Assembly (NCBI RefSeq): GCF_019703515.2
Contig: NC_059382.1
Coordinates: 14,859,001-14,923,000, forward strand
Source of the DNA: Myxocyprinus asiaticus
Lineage: Eukaryota; Chordata; Actinopteri; Cypriniformes; Catostomidae
Reading direction: 5' to 3'
DNA length: 64,000 nt
Shown here: positions 23,557 to 33,413 of the stretch, piece after piece
How the letters are laid out: each line of letters begins with the position of its first letter
How positions within the stretch are numbered: position 1 is the stretch's first letter
Position numbers and translations under genes: made by a program
The notes under the pieces: model-generated
Database searches by the model: none
Told to the model about the DNA's origin: nothing
The model's input: the letters and a program-made list of their open reading frames with translations, nothing else

Positions 23557-24036
23557 TAGTAGCAAGTAAACAAGATAGAGTATCCCCACATATATGTCAA
23601 ACTACATTGCGTTAATGTTTGACACAGTTAAAACATTGTCTACCTTACAAACAAGTGAAGTTTAATCAGTGGTTAAACATGTTCAGATGGCTCCCTCGTA
23701 CCTGAATGAACAGCTCCTTTCCAGAATAAAATTAAATATGCTGAAAATTATTAGTTATTACAGTATTACTGTTCTTGTTTAGTGACAGGGCAGCAAGTCT
23801 TGGAGAAGCTAGAGAAGAGACTCAAGAGACTCAAGTAAAAGTACTATTATTTATTTGTACTTAAAGTAGAAAAATGTAAAAAAATTACTCAAGTACTGTA
23901 ACGAAAGTAGTTGTAATTCGTTACTTTCCACCTCTGAAATTAAGCCCAATTGGCACTTGTTGTTGAGCAACTGTGTGCACACTATGGTACCTGTTTAGTG
24001 ATTAATTTTCCATTACAACATATTAAAACAACGGAC

Positions 24037-24376
24037 CCACATTATATTAGGTGGCCTTAACTACTATGTACTTAACCATTTGATACAATGTATGTATTAT
24101 GTACATACATGTTGTTGCATTGTAATTACATTTGTAGTTACACTATTAACTTTACCCCTAACCCAACCCTTACCCCAAAACCTAACTGTAACCCCTAATC
24201 CTAACCCTAACTCTACCCTTACTCCTAAACCTACCCATACCTCAACCTCAGTAGCAGCAAATGTGGGCATTTTGCAGAACAACATGTAGTTACACAGTAA
24301 ATACATAGTCTTGTATGTATTTATGTATTTAATGTTAGTACATAGTAGTTAAGGCCACCTAATGTAAAGTGTGACC
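24037..24376. mobile_element. Palindromic MITE with telomere-like core
   Basis: TTAGGTGGCCTTAACTACTA (left arm, about 24047) is matched inversely on the right (about 24340-24364). Outer ends ACGGACCCACATT / complement of AATGTAAAGTGTGACC are less alike. The core at 24150-24235 is a degenerate string of CCTAACCC, CTAACTCTACCC and CCTTACCCC units. No ORF of interest. Confidence 0.75.
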
Positions 24377-24526
24377 AAAACGACAATTAAGTGTGGCAAA
24401 TATAATGTGAAGTAATTTAGTTTGAACTATAATCAACGTTTATCTCTTTAACTGCTAAATAGTATTTTTTTTTTTTTTTTTTTTTTTACAAAAATTTATA
24501 TGTTGCTGACATTACTTTTTTGCCTT

Positions 24527-24836
24527 AAAGGGATAGCTCATCCAAAAATGAAAATTCTGTCATCATGTACTCACCCTTATGTGGATCAAAACCTGCATGA
24601 CTTTCCATTTTCTGTGGAACACAGAAGGAGATGTTAGGCAATATGCTAGTCTCAGTCACCATTCACTTTCATTTAATATTTTTTTTCCCATACAATGAAA
24701 GTGAATGGTGTCTGAGCCCGTCATTCTGCCTCAGATATCCTTTTTGTGTTCCATGGAAGAAAGAAAGTCATATGGGGTTGGAACATGATGAGAGTGAGTA
24801 AATGATGACAGAGTTTAAATTTTGGGGTGAATTTAA
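24527..24836. mobile_element. MITE family A, full-length
   Basis: It opens AAGGGATAGCTCATCCAAAA and closes with the inverted equivalent (AATTTTGGGGTGAATTTA). The centre is palindromic around ACAATGAAAGTGAATGGTG. This is one of the best-preserved copies here. Confidence 0.85.
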
Positions 24837-25404
24837 TTATGCAAATACAGTAAAATGACTTGTGCGGTCATAAAGGTTCCCTTTCAAACATCAACATTGT
24901 GTAATGACGCAATTGGGACTATGTCAGTGGTCTCACCTGGTCTGAAGCCTGTATTCAATCACACCAATTTATTGGCTGAAGTCGCTTAAGCAACACCCAT
25001 AGGGAGCCATGTCATGGGCTCTATATAGGTGTGCTTGGCGCCATCTCGCCACATATTTTTACTTCAGTGCACGAATTTGTCTAAGCCTGTGTTGGTTACT
25101 AGCGACTTGAAGTGAGGACTATGTTCTCCCTTTTGAGATACAACACATGAGGACGTCGTTGGAAATGAGCAGTTCGTGTGCGGATTCAACCGTATTGTTA
25201 AACAGGCCTGATGGCACTTCACTGAGGCTCTGTCAAGCCATGTGGTCTTTGAAAGGAGCCATATGAGCCTTGAGGCTCTGGCACTTGTCATAAGAAAAAG
25301 GATTGAGGACAGGCACCGGACTTTTCCTTGTGTGTCTCTCTCCCCCCAGAGGGATGCACCATTCTCACTGTCAAGACATGCTCCTTTATCTGGCGCGTGG
25401 CCTA

Positions 25405-26977
25405 CAGGTGCATCTCAATAAATTAGAATGTCGTGGAAAAGTTCATTTATTTCAGTAATTCAACTCAAATTGTGAAACTCGTGTATTAAATAAATTCAAT
25501 GCACACAGACTGAAGTAGTTTAAGTCTTTGGTTCTTTTAATTGTGATGATTTTGGCTCACATTTAACAAAAACCCACCAATTCACTATCTCAAAAAATTA
25601 GAATATGGTGACATGCCAATCAGCTAATCAACTCAAAACACCTGCAAAGGTTTCCTGAGCCTTCAAAATGGTCTCTCAGTTTGGTTCACTAGGCTACACA
25701 ATCATGGGGAAGACTGCTGATCTGACAGTTGTCCAGAAGACAATCATTGACACCCTTCACAAGGAGGGTAAGCCACAAACATTCATTGCCAAAGAAGCTG
25801 GCTGTTCACAGAGTGCTGTATCCAAGCATGTTAACAGAAAGTTGAGTGGAAGGAAAAAGTGTGGAAGAAAAAGATGCACAACCAACCGAGAAAACTGCAG
25901 CCTTATGATTGTCAAGCAAAATCGATTCAAGAATTTGGGTGAACTTCACAAGGAATGGACTGAGGCTGGGGTCAAGGCATCAAGAGCCACCACACACAGA
26001 CATGTCAAGGAATTTGGCTACAGTTGTCGTATTCCTCTTGTTAAGCCACTCCTGAACCACAGACAACGTCTTACCTGGGCTAAGGAGAAGAAGAACTGGA
26101 CTGTTGCCCAGTGTTCCAAAGTCCTCTTTTCAGATGAGAGCAAGTTTTGTATTTCATTTGGAAACCAAGGTCCTAGAGTCTAGAGGAAGGGTGGAGAAGC
26201 TCATAGCCCAAGTTGCTTGAAGTCCAGTGTTAAGTTTCCACAGTCTGTGATGATTTGGGGTGCAATGTCATCTGTTGGTGTTGGTCCATTGTGTTTTTTG
26301 AAAACCAAAGTCACTGCACCCGTTTACCAAGAAATTTTGGAGCACTTCATGCTTCCTTCTGCTGACCAGCTTTTTAAAGATGCTGATTTCATTTTCCAGC
26401 AGGATTTGGCACCTGCCCACACTGCCAAAAGCACCAAAAGTTGGTTAAATGACCATGGTGTTGGTGTGCTTGACTGGCCAGCAAACTCACCAGACCTGAA
26501 CCCCATAGAGAATCTATGGGGTATTGTCAAGAGGAAAATGAGAAACAAGAGACCAAAAAATGCAGATGAGCTGAAGGGCACTGTCAAAGAAACCTGGGCT
26601 TCCATACCACCTCAGCAGTGCCACAAACTGATTACCTCCATTCCACGCCGAATTGAGGCAGTAATTAAAGCAAAAGGAGCCCCTACCAAGTATTGAGTAC
26701 ATATACAGTAAATGAACATACTTTCCAGAAGGCCAACAATTCACTAAAAATGTTTTTTTTTATTGGTCTTATGATGTATTCTAATTTTTTGAGATAGTGA
26801 ATTGGTGGGTTTTTGTTAAATGTGAGCCAAAATTATCACAATTAAAAGAACCAAAGACTTAAACTACTTCAGTCTGTGTGCATTGAATTTATTTAATACA
26901 CGAGTTTCACAATTTGAGTTGAATTACTGAAATAAATGAACTTTTCCACGACATTCTAATTTATTGAGATGCACCTG
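25405..26977 (+). mobile_element. Tc1-like transposon, nearly intact, ~210-bp TIRs
   Basis: Both ends start CAGGTGCATCTCAATAAATT. TIR identity extends about 210 bp through the phrases TTCAACTCAAATTGTGAAAC and CACCAATTCACTATCTCAAA. TA duplications lie at 25403-25404 and 26978-26979. The 1573-bp length is normal for an autonomous Tc1. The near-identical TIRs suggest this is among the youngest insertions in the window. Confidence 0.95.
25704..26696 (+). pseudogene. Tc1 DD34E transposase with one in-frame amber
   Basis: Tc1 transposase cuts at the TIRs and inserts at TA. Starting at MGKTADLTVVQ (25704; the frame is also open from 25668), the protein runs about 330 codons. An N-terminal helix-turn-helix (KEAGCSQSAVSKHVNRKLSG) is followed by a second one (about residues 60-110). 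The catalytic triad is complete: Asp about 144 in LFSDESKF, Asp about 234 in FQQDLAPAHTA, and Glu about 269 in SPDLNPIENLWG. Exactly 34 residues separate the last two. The only lesion seen is TAG at 26181-26183 (codon about 160), between GPRV and RKGG. Family members usually carry Trp here, so a single G-to-A change is likely. The second part (26217-26696) is open to the natural end TKY. Confidence 0.92.
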
Positions 26978-26979
26978 TA

Positions 26980-27457
26980 GTTCGGCGCCATTACATGTCA
27001 CACAGGCCATTTTCCATTAAGGAAACACTGGTTTAGAAGTGTTTCATCGTGGGAACAATGGAAAAGGTAGGCACTTGTTTAAAAATACCTAATTTCTTCT
27101 ATTTTATCACCCTAGAGAGTTCACAGAAACGTAATAAGGCACATTCTGTTCCATTTTTGGAGAGCTGTTGTGTGGAGGGTGAGCACCCGCATGACCGGTG
27201 CTCAGGCCCAGGGACTTAAGAGGCTAAAAAAAAAAAAAAAAAAAAGGAGCATTTTTCTTCAATACAATATTGTGAACCGACACGTGGGTTGCTTCATCTG
27301 CTTTACTACTCTCCCTGGGTCCCATCAGGAGATGGTGAGTATGTGAAACTCAAATGTTTTCACAAACACTGGGGAAGAGCACTTGTGCTTATTGTACATT
27401 GAATTCTGTTATGCCAGTCCCGAAACCCTTGGCCAAGAGGACAGAGGCAGAATGTGA
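26980..27457 (+). other. 5' internal sequence of the DIRS element
   Basis: It lies between the nested Tc1 and LINE. It holds a poly-A run (about 27228-27245) and non-repetitive sequence ending AACCCTTGGCCAAGAGGACA. No intact ORF is left. Assigned to DIRS by position only. Confidence 0.45.
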
Positions 27458-27966
27458 TCAAATCAAATCACTTTTATTGTCACACAGCCACAAGTGCAAT
27501 GGTGTGTGAAATTCTTGGGTGCAGTTCCGATCAACATAGCAGTCGTGACAGTGATGAGACATATACCAATTTACAATAACATCAAATTAACACAGCACAA
27601 TTTAAAGTCTAATATACACATAATTACACACAACACTATACAAATAATATCATTCACTGTACAGTATACAATACACACAATATAGATACACATTATTCAA
27701 TAAAAATAAGAAAAAAATAAAAATAAAAAGTAAATATAGTAGTATATATAGAATGTACAGTAGGTTGTATTGTACTGTATTGACATTCAGGCTGTCGGTT
27801 GATAGTAAGTTGTTAAGAGAGAATATAATTTAATAATAATATAATTTATGACAGTCCGGTGTGAGATATAAAGTAAGAGTAATAAAGTGCAGTGCTGATG
27901 TATTTTGATCATGGGATATCAAGAGTTCAAAAGTCTGATTGCTTGGGGGAAGAAGCTATCATGGAG

Positions 27967-28960
27967 TCAGCTGGTGCGGGTTCTTATTCTGCGATACCAC
28001 CTGCCTGATGGTAGCAGTGAGAACAGCCCATGGCTCGGGTGGCTGGAGTCTCTGATGATCCTCCGAGCTTTTTTCACACACCGCCTGGTATATATTTCCT
28101 GGAGGGAGGGAAGCTCACCTCCGATGATGTGTCTGGCAGTTCGCACCACACTTTGCAGTGCTTTGCGGTTGTGGGCTGTGCTATTGCCGTACCAGGCGGA
28201 GATGCAGCCAGTCAGGATGATCTCTACAGTGCAGGTGTAGAACCGTGTGAGGATGTGGCGGTTCATTCCAAACTTCCTCAGCCGTCTCAGGCAGAAGAGG
28301 TGCTGATGAGCCTTCTTCACAACAACTTCAGTGTGGATGGACCATGTGAGTTCCTCAGTGATGTGGACACCCAGGAACTTGAAGCTGCTGACTCTCTCCA
28401 CTGGTGCTCCATTGATGATAATGGGACTGTGTTCTCTGTCTTTTCTTCTGAAGTCCACCACAAGCTCCTTTGTCTTACTGACGTTGTGGGAGAGGTTGTG
28501 CTCCTGACACCAGTGTGTCAGAGTGTGCACCTCCTCTCTGTAGGCTGTTTCATCATTGTCAGTGATCAGACCTACCACCGTCGTGTCATCGGCAAACTTA
28601 ATGATGGCATTGGAGCTATGTGTTGCCACACAGTCATGTGTGTACAAGGAATACAAGAGTGGGCTGAGAACACAGCCCTGTGGGGCTCCAGTGTTGAGGG
28701 TCAATGATGAGGAGATGTTGCTGCCCATTCTAACAACCTGGCATCTGCTTGACAGGAAGTCCAGGATCCAGCTGCACAGCGAGCTGTTTAAGTCCAGAGC
28801 TCGGAGTTTCTCATCTAGCTTGGAGGGCACTATGGTGTTGAATGCTGAGCTGTAGTCTACAAACAGCATTCTCACATAAGTGTTCTTTTTTTCCAGGTGG
28901 GAGAGAGCAGTGTGTATTGTAGATGCAATGGCATCATCAGTGGAGCGGCTGTTGCGTTAA
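27967..28960 (-). pseudogene. LINE reverse transcriptase
   Basis: The enzyme primes cDNA synthesis on nicked target DNA. The 302-codon ORF (28875-27967) holds the RT motifs in order: [18 protein letters not shown] (motif A), [20 protein letters not shown] (motif B), [14 protein letters not shown] (motif C, intact active-site pair), a [10 protein letters not shown] motif, and [11 protein letters not shown]. The conserved C-terminal region follows ([13 protein letters not shown], then [19 protein letters not shown] and [12 protein letters not shown]). Upstream, a stop just before [12 protein letters not shown] near 28958 interrupts the N-terminal part of the RT domain. The clade (L2 versus another CR1/jockey-group clade) is inferred from motif resemblance. 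Confidence 0.9.
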
Positions 28961-29412
28961 GCAAACTGCAATGGGTCAAGAGAGAGAGGCAGCACAGAGC
29001 AGATGTAATCTCTGATTAGTCTCTCAAAGCATTTGCTGATGATGGGGGTCAGAGCAACAGGATGTCAGTCATTTAAGCAAGTTATTTTTGATTGCTTTGG
29101 AACAGGCACAATGGTGGATGTTTTAAAGCGTGGGGACAACAGACAAAGAGAGGGAAAGGTTGAAAATGTCTGTAAAAACACCAGCCAGCTGGTTTGCGCA
29201 CGCTCTGATGACACGGCCCGAAATGCCGTCTGGGCCTGCGGCTTTGCGGATATTCACCCATCAGAAGGATTGGGTTACATCCGCTACAGAGACGGAGAGT
29301 GAACTAACCTCTGTAGCATTGGCCACGAGAGCTCTCTCCGCGAGGGCGGTGTTATTTCCCTCAAAACGAGCATAAAAAGTATTTAGCTCATCCGGGAGAG
29401 AGGCAGCGGTGT

Positions 29413-30069
29413 TCATGGCGGAGTTTTTATTCCCTTTGAAGTCCGTGATGATGTTAATTCCCTGCCAAATGCTTCTAGAGTTGGTGGTGTTAAACTGTTC
29501 TTCAATCTTGCTCCTGTACTGACGTTTTGCTGTTCTGATAGTTTAGCTGTTCTGGCATAACTGGCTTGTTTATGCTCCTCCGCATTCCCGGAATTAAAAG
29601 CGGAAGTCCGCAAATTAAGTGCCACGCGAACATCGCTATTTATCCATGGCTTCTGGTTCGGATAGATCCGTATTGTTCTGGTCGGAACCATGTCCTCCAT
29701 GCACTTTTTGATGAAACACATTACACTATCAGCATAAAGCTCGATGTCATCATCAGAGGCGGACCGGAACATCTCCCAGTCCGTGTGATCAAAACAGTCC
29801 TGTAGCGTAGAGTCTGATTGGTCCGACCAGCACTTGATTGTTCTGAGGGTGGGTGCTTCCTGTTTCAGTTTCTGCCTGTAAGCGGGCAGAAGCAGAATGG
29901 AAGAGTGGTCCGATTTTCCAAATGGTGGGCGGGGGAGGGATTTGTAGCCATCCCGGAAGGGAGAGTAGCAATGGTCCAAAACCCGGTCCCCTCGTGTGTT
30001 GAAACTAATGTGTTTGTGGTATTTTGGTGCGACTGATTTGAAACTGGCTTTATTAAAGTCCCTGGTCAC
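29413..30069 (-). pseudogene. LINE endonuclease C-terminus and linker
   Basis: The 218-codon minus-strand ORF begins with a degraded GDFN motif (TRDFNKASF), then NTRGDRVLDHCYSPF and PPFGKSDHSSILLLP, the last carrying the catalytic SDH of apurinic-type LINE endonucleases. The rest is the linker towards RT. The endonuclease N-terminus is missing because the element is truncated. Stops and frame changes at 28960-29412 separate it from RT. Confidence 0.85.
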
Positions 30070-30118
30070 AATGAACGGGGCCTCAGGGTGCGCAGTTTCC
30101 TGCTCACTTATACTCCCA

Positions 30119-30540
30119 TACAGTTCCTTGATTGCCCGGTCATGTCCTCATCCGATTGGACAACAGATCATTGGTGGCTGCATCAACCGTCAAAGAGGGG
30201 TGTCGCATTCTTCTGTGGGCACAGGACAATGTTCTGTCTCTGTGAGCATTACATGTTCCAGGCCAGTTGAATTTGGGGGCGGATCATCTGTCCAGACAGG
30301 TTCTGATGCCTGAAGAATGGACATTACACCTGCAGATTGTAGAACAAATCTGGATGAGATTCGACAGAGCGGAAGTGGACCTGTTTGCATCAAGCGAGAT
30401 GACACACTGTCCCCTCTGGTTTTCTCTCTCGCTTTCGGCACTGCTGGGCATTGATGCGCTGGTGCATATTTACGTGTTTACATTGATCAAAATGCTGTAC
30501 TCGGTTCTGCAGAGGGTTATCCCCCGCTGTGGCTAATACC
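30119..30540 (+). pseudogene. DIRS RNase H-like C-terminal remnant
   Basis: The sequence resumes with DNRSLVAAS-like residues, LLWAQDNVLSL, then HVPGQLNLGADHLSRQ, the characteristic end of the DIRS RNase H region, in mixed frames. RFDRAEVDLFASSEMTHCPL and LSALLGIDAL follow in the ORF at 30267-30536. This domain would degrade template RNA during reverse transcription. An in-frame stop after NVLSL and at least one frameshift disable it. Confidence 0.75.
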
Positions 30541-31462
30541 ATCTTAAATGCTAGAACTCCATCAGCAAGAAGGTTATATATGTTTAAATGCCGTATTTTA
30601 ACCTCGTGGATCCAGTTCACTGCCCAATTGGTCCAGTGTTGGATTTTTTTGAAAGAGCGTTTTAGGGTTACCCCAGCAATGCTTAAAGTGTATGTGGCTG
30701 CTATATCTTTTATGCATGGGCCACGCAGGCTTAGACCTTTTCGTCCCATCCACGTCCCTTTATAGGATTTATCTATAGTGTTAGAGTTGCTCTCGGCTGC
30801 TCCGTTCGAGCCTTTAACATCAGTATCTGATAAATTTCTGACTCTTAAAACGGCCCTGTTATTAGCATTGGCATTGTTTGGCATTGGCATTGTTTAAGAG
30901 GGTTGGTGATTTGCATGCCCTGTCGATCAATCCTTTGTGCATGAATTTTGCGCCAGGGTTATCTAAGGTCATGCTAGGACCTCGTTTGGGCTATTTGCCT
31001 AAAATCATCTCGGCATCCTTTCGCTCGCAGATTATTAATTTGCAGTCCTTTTCTCCTACACCATTTTAGTCGGAGGAGCTTAATTGGCTACATATGCTAT
31101 GCCCAGTACGGTCTTTGCGGGTTTATGTTGACCGTATTAGCCAATGGCGTAAGTCAGAGCAGTTGACTGTGTGCTTTGGTGGCTGCAACAGGGGTGTTTC
31201 GTTGTCCAAGCAGATACCGTCTCATTGGATTGTGGATGCAATCTCAAGTGCTTACGAGAAGCATGGTTTACCTTCACCTCTGTGTATTCGAGCCCATTCT
31301 ACAAAGAGCATGGCTTCCTCATGGGCATTGGCTAGAAGTGCGTCCTTGAAAGACATTTGTATGACGGCAGGATGGTCCTCTCCGCATACTTATGTTAGAT
31401 TTTATAATTTGGATGAGAAAAGTCTCTTGCTTTCCAAGCTCTCTCTGTTGGATCAGGAGTAA
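30541..31462 (+). pseudogene. DIRS tyrosine recombinase, catalytic Arg changed
   Basis: This enzyme integrates the circular DIRS DNA. The N-terminal core-binding part reads TILNARTPSARRLYMFK to RVTPAMLKVYVAAISFMHG (30529-30765). A frameshift follows. KRVGDLHALSINP (first catalytic Arg region) and FRSQIINLQSFSPTPF end at a stop near 31068. The 122-codon ORF 31094-31462 holds the second half: LCPVRSLRVYVDR, GVSLSKQIPSHWIVDAIS, RAHSTKSMASSWAL and SPHTYVRFYNLDE. The final Tyr is present, but the H-x-x-R box reads HSTK, so the second catalytic Arg is Lys. With one frameshift, one stop and this change it should be inactive. Confidence 0.88.
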
Positions 31463-31683
31463 GTTTTTGAGATTTCTATTTCTTTAGCTCGCTTGTGCAC
31501 CACTGTAAGCTTGCCACAAGGGCTTAGAGAGTTAGCAGCTACTGTTCGCATGGTGTGATGGTATCTCGTCCCAATTGTGTCATTATGCAATGTTGATTTT
31601 GAAAGGGAACGTCTCGGTTATGAACATAACCTAGGTTCACTGAGAGGGAACGAGACATTGCATAGCTGGTCATACACTCTAGT

Positions 31684-32146
31684 TTTTTTTTTCTCCCCTT
31701 TTTCTCCCCAATTTGGAATGCCCAATTCCCAATGCGCTCTAAGTACTCATGGTGGCGTAGTGACTCAACTCAATCCAGGTGACAGAGGACGAATCTCAGT
31801 TGCCGCCGCGTCTGAGACCGTCAACCTGCGCGTCTTATCACGTCAACCTGCGCGTCTTATCACGTGACTTGTTGAGCGCGTTACCGCGGAGAAATAGCAT
31901 GTGTGGAGGCTTCACGCTATTCTCCACAGCATCCATGCACAACTCATCACGTGCCCCACTGAGAGCGAACCACATTATAGCGACCACGAGGAGGTTACCC
32001 CATGTGACTCTGCCCACCCTAGCAACCAGGCCAATTTGGTTGCTTAGGAGACTTGGCTGCAGTCACTCAGCATGCCCTGGATTTGAACTCGCGACTCCAG
32101 GGGTGGTAGTCAGTGTCTTTACTCACTGAGCTACCCAGGCCCCGTA
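31684..32146 (-). mobile_element. tRNA-derived SINE
   Basis: On the minus strand the head reads GGGTAGCTCAGTGAGTAAAG (A box) and GCGAGTTCAAATCCAGGGC (B box), an RNA polymerase III promoter of tRNA type. The body is GC-richer than its surroundings. The plus-strand start (31684) is a T run followed by CTCCCC, equivalent to the A-rich tail. A 22-bp unit beginning GTCAACCTGCGCGTCTTATC is duplicated in tandem at about 31819-31862. It sits just outside the DIRS right end. No protein. Confidence 0.9.
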
Positions 32147-32190
32147 ATTCTCATTTCTTGACATCACATACTCAATCATGTGCACGCACG

Positions 32191-32222
<32 letters not shown>

Positions 32223-32450
32223 GACACGCTTAAAGTTGTGAGGCAGTGTTGCGCACACACAGGGCCAGTGAGGTGAGAGGTTCAATCCTTGATTGGTGGC
32301 ATGCTCCACAGCCAGCGGCTGTTGCCCCAGGTGAGGTAAATCCTGCAAGGCTACAGAAAATTACAGCAGGGACCTGGAACAGCCCTGACTCCCGACAGGC
32401 CTCAGTGTGCTAGCCAGCCCTGTCTCTGCAGCCAGGGTGAACCCACATGT

Positions 32451-32530
<80 letters not shown>

Positions 32531-33050
32531 TAAATGTGTGATACCCATTGCTTCATGCCTTATGGTATACAAACAAACAATGCCAGGCAAGAACAGTCTC
32601 CCACACCGTGCAGTGAACTTACACATTCAAACATCTGTGATACTGAGAGACTGGCACTCTCCACTCATGAGACGCCCACTACAAGAAAGATGCTGGACAC
32701 ACTATTTTGGGATTTGTTTTTTGAAATTCTGTCTTTTTAGGTAAAATTTTGTTTTTGTCATTAAAAAAGTTTAAAGTCATGCAGACTGGCATGAGATGAA
32801 AACTCCTGTGATATCAGTCACCTAATTAATAAACGGTTTTATTTTATATGGAGCTGGACTGCCTTGAGAACACATGACCAGCCAAATACTCGCTTATCTC
32901 GATATTATATCCTATTATCCACTTATCACCTATTATTTGACGTTGTTGCTCACGGAATAAATCAATCATGACTGGTGTATCTTAATGAAATTTCTAGAAT
33001 GCAACCTGGTCTCATAGATTCACGTTACCATACCTACTATACCTAATTTT
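32147..33050. other. Unique DNA with CA microsatellites
   Basis: CA-type runs lie at about 32183-32222 and 32452-32526, with some CG and AAA interruptions. No supported exon; ORFs over the runs are artefacts. Confidence 0.55.
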
Positions 33051-33345
33051 TGCAAAATGATTTTTACGTGGCTCATTGTACATATTGCAGCAGTTTCCTG
33101 GTGCAATGAACACTAGAGGCGCTACAAAAATGACTTTTATGCACTTTGATGCAAATCATCAGTAAAATGCTAAATTTTGCTGTCAAGAAAAATGCAGATT
33201 ATCAGTTTAAAAACACTGTTTACACTATTCCTCACAAACTGCTATCTTATGACACCTAAACACTTTTACTATAGTGCATGAATTTTTCTTGACGTTTACA
33301 TTATATAACCAACCACATTTACAAGCTTGTTTGTGTGTGATCAAA

Positions 33346-33413
33346 TTGCACAGTAGCTCATCTGACAGAACATTGCACTTGTGAATCAAAGGACCAAAGT
33401 ACGACTCCTGAAG
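33346..33413 (+). other. tRNA-like module inside the 2.3-kb TIR element
   Basis: CAGTAGCTCATCTGACAGAAC resembles an A box, and the downstream CAAAGTACGACTCCTG occupies the B-box position. The equivalent in the smaller copy begins at about 16200. It is too decayed to be a tRNA gene; probably a captured SINE head. Confidence 0.45.

Larger units (their letters stand above)
19301..23936. mobile_element. hAT-like element with perfect 8-bp target duplication
   Basis: The left end CAGTGGTGGAAAGAGTACAG matches the complement of the right end (CAGAGGTGGAAAGTAACGAA). AAATTAAG flanks both sides exactly (19293-19300 and 23937-23944). Subterminal ACTCAAGTAAAAGTACT motifs are present at both ends. No hAT transposase was recognised. 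The 4.6-kb interior contains duplicated blocks, a Gypsy pol fragment, a Tc1 fragment, a perfect hairpin and a full-length Tc1. Confidence 0.85.
27458..30118 (-). mobile_element. L2/CR1-like LINE, 5' truncated
   Basis: The 3' end is on the left and begins with a TCAAATCAAATCAC tail followed by TTTTATTGTCACACAGCC, an end I recognise from fish LINEs of this type. Going right on the minus strand come a 3' UTR (to about 27960), RT, a linker, and the end of an apurinic-type endonuclease. The element is cut off at about 30118, inside the endonuclease, where DIRS sequence resumes. Confidence 0.85.
24875..31670 (+). mobile_element. DIRS retrotransposon, interrupted and deleted
   Basis: DIRS elements use a tyrosine recombinase instead of an integrase and have inverted rather than direct terminal repeats. 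The left terminus (TTCCCTTTCAAACATCAACA, 24877 onward, through GACGCAATTGGGAC) matches the complement of 31563-31612. A TATA-like CTCTATATAGG near 25018 lies in the left repeat. RNase H-like and tyrosine-recombinase remnants (30119-31462) lie before the right repeat. A further extension (31612-31670) repeats GGGAACGAGAC. Gag and RT are essentially gone, replaced by a Tc1 (25405-26977) and a LINE (27458-30118). Confidence 0.85.

Noticed and set aside
24150..24235. A true interstitial telomere
   Set aside because: The units are degenerate and enclosed by MITE arms, so a transposon origin is more likely.
28030..28707. 225-codon plus-strand ORF
   Set aside because: It is the antisense of a clear LINE reverse transcriptase with motifs A to C on the minus strand.
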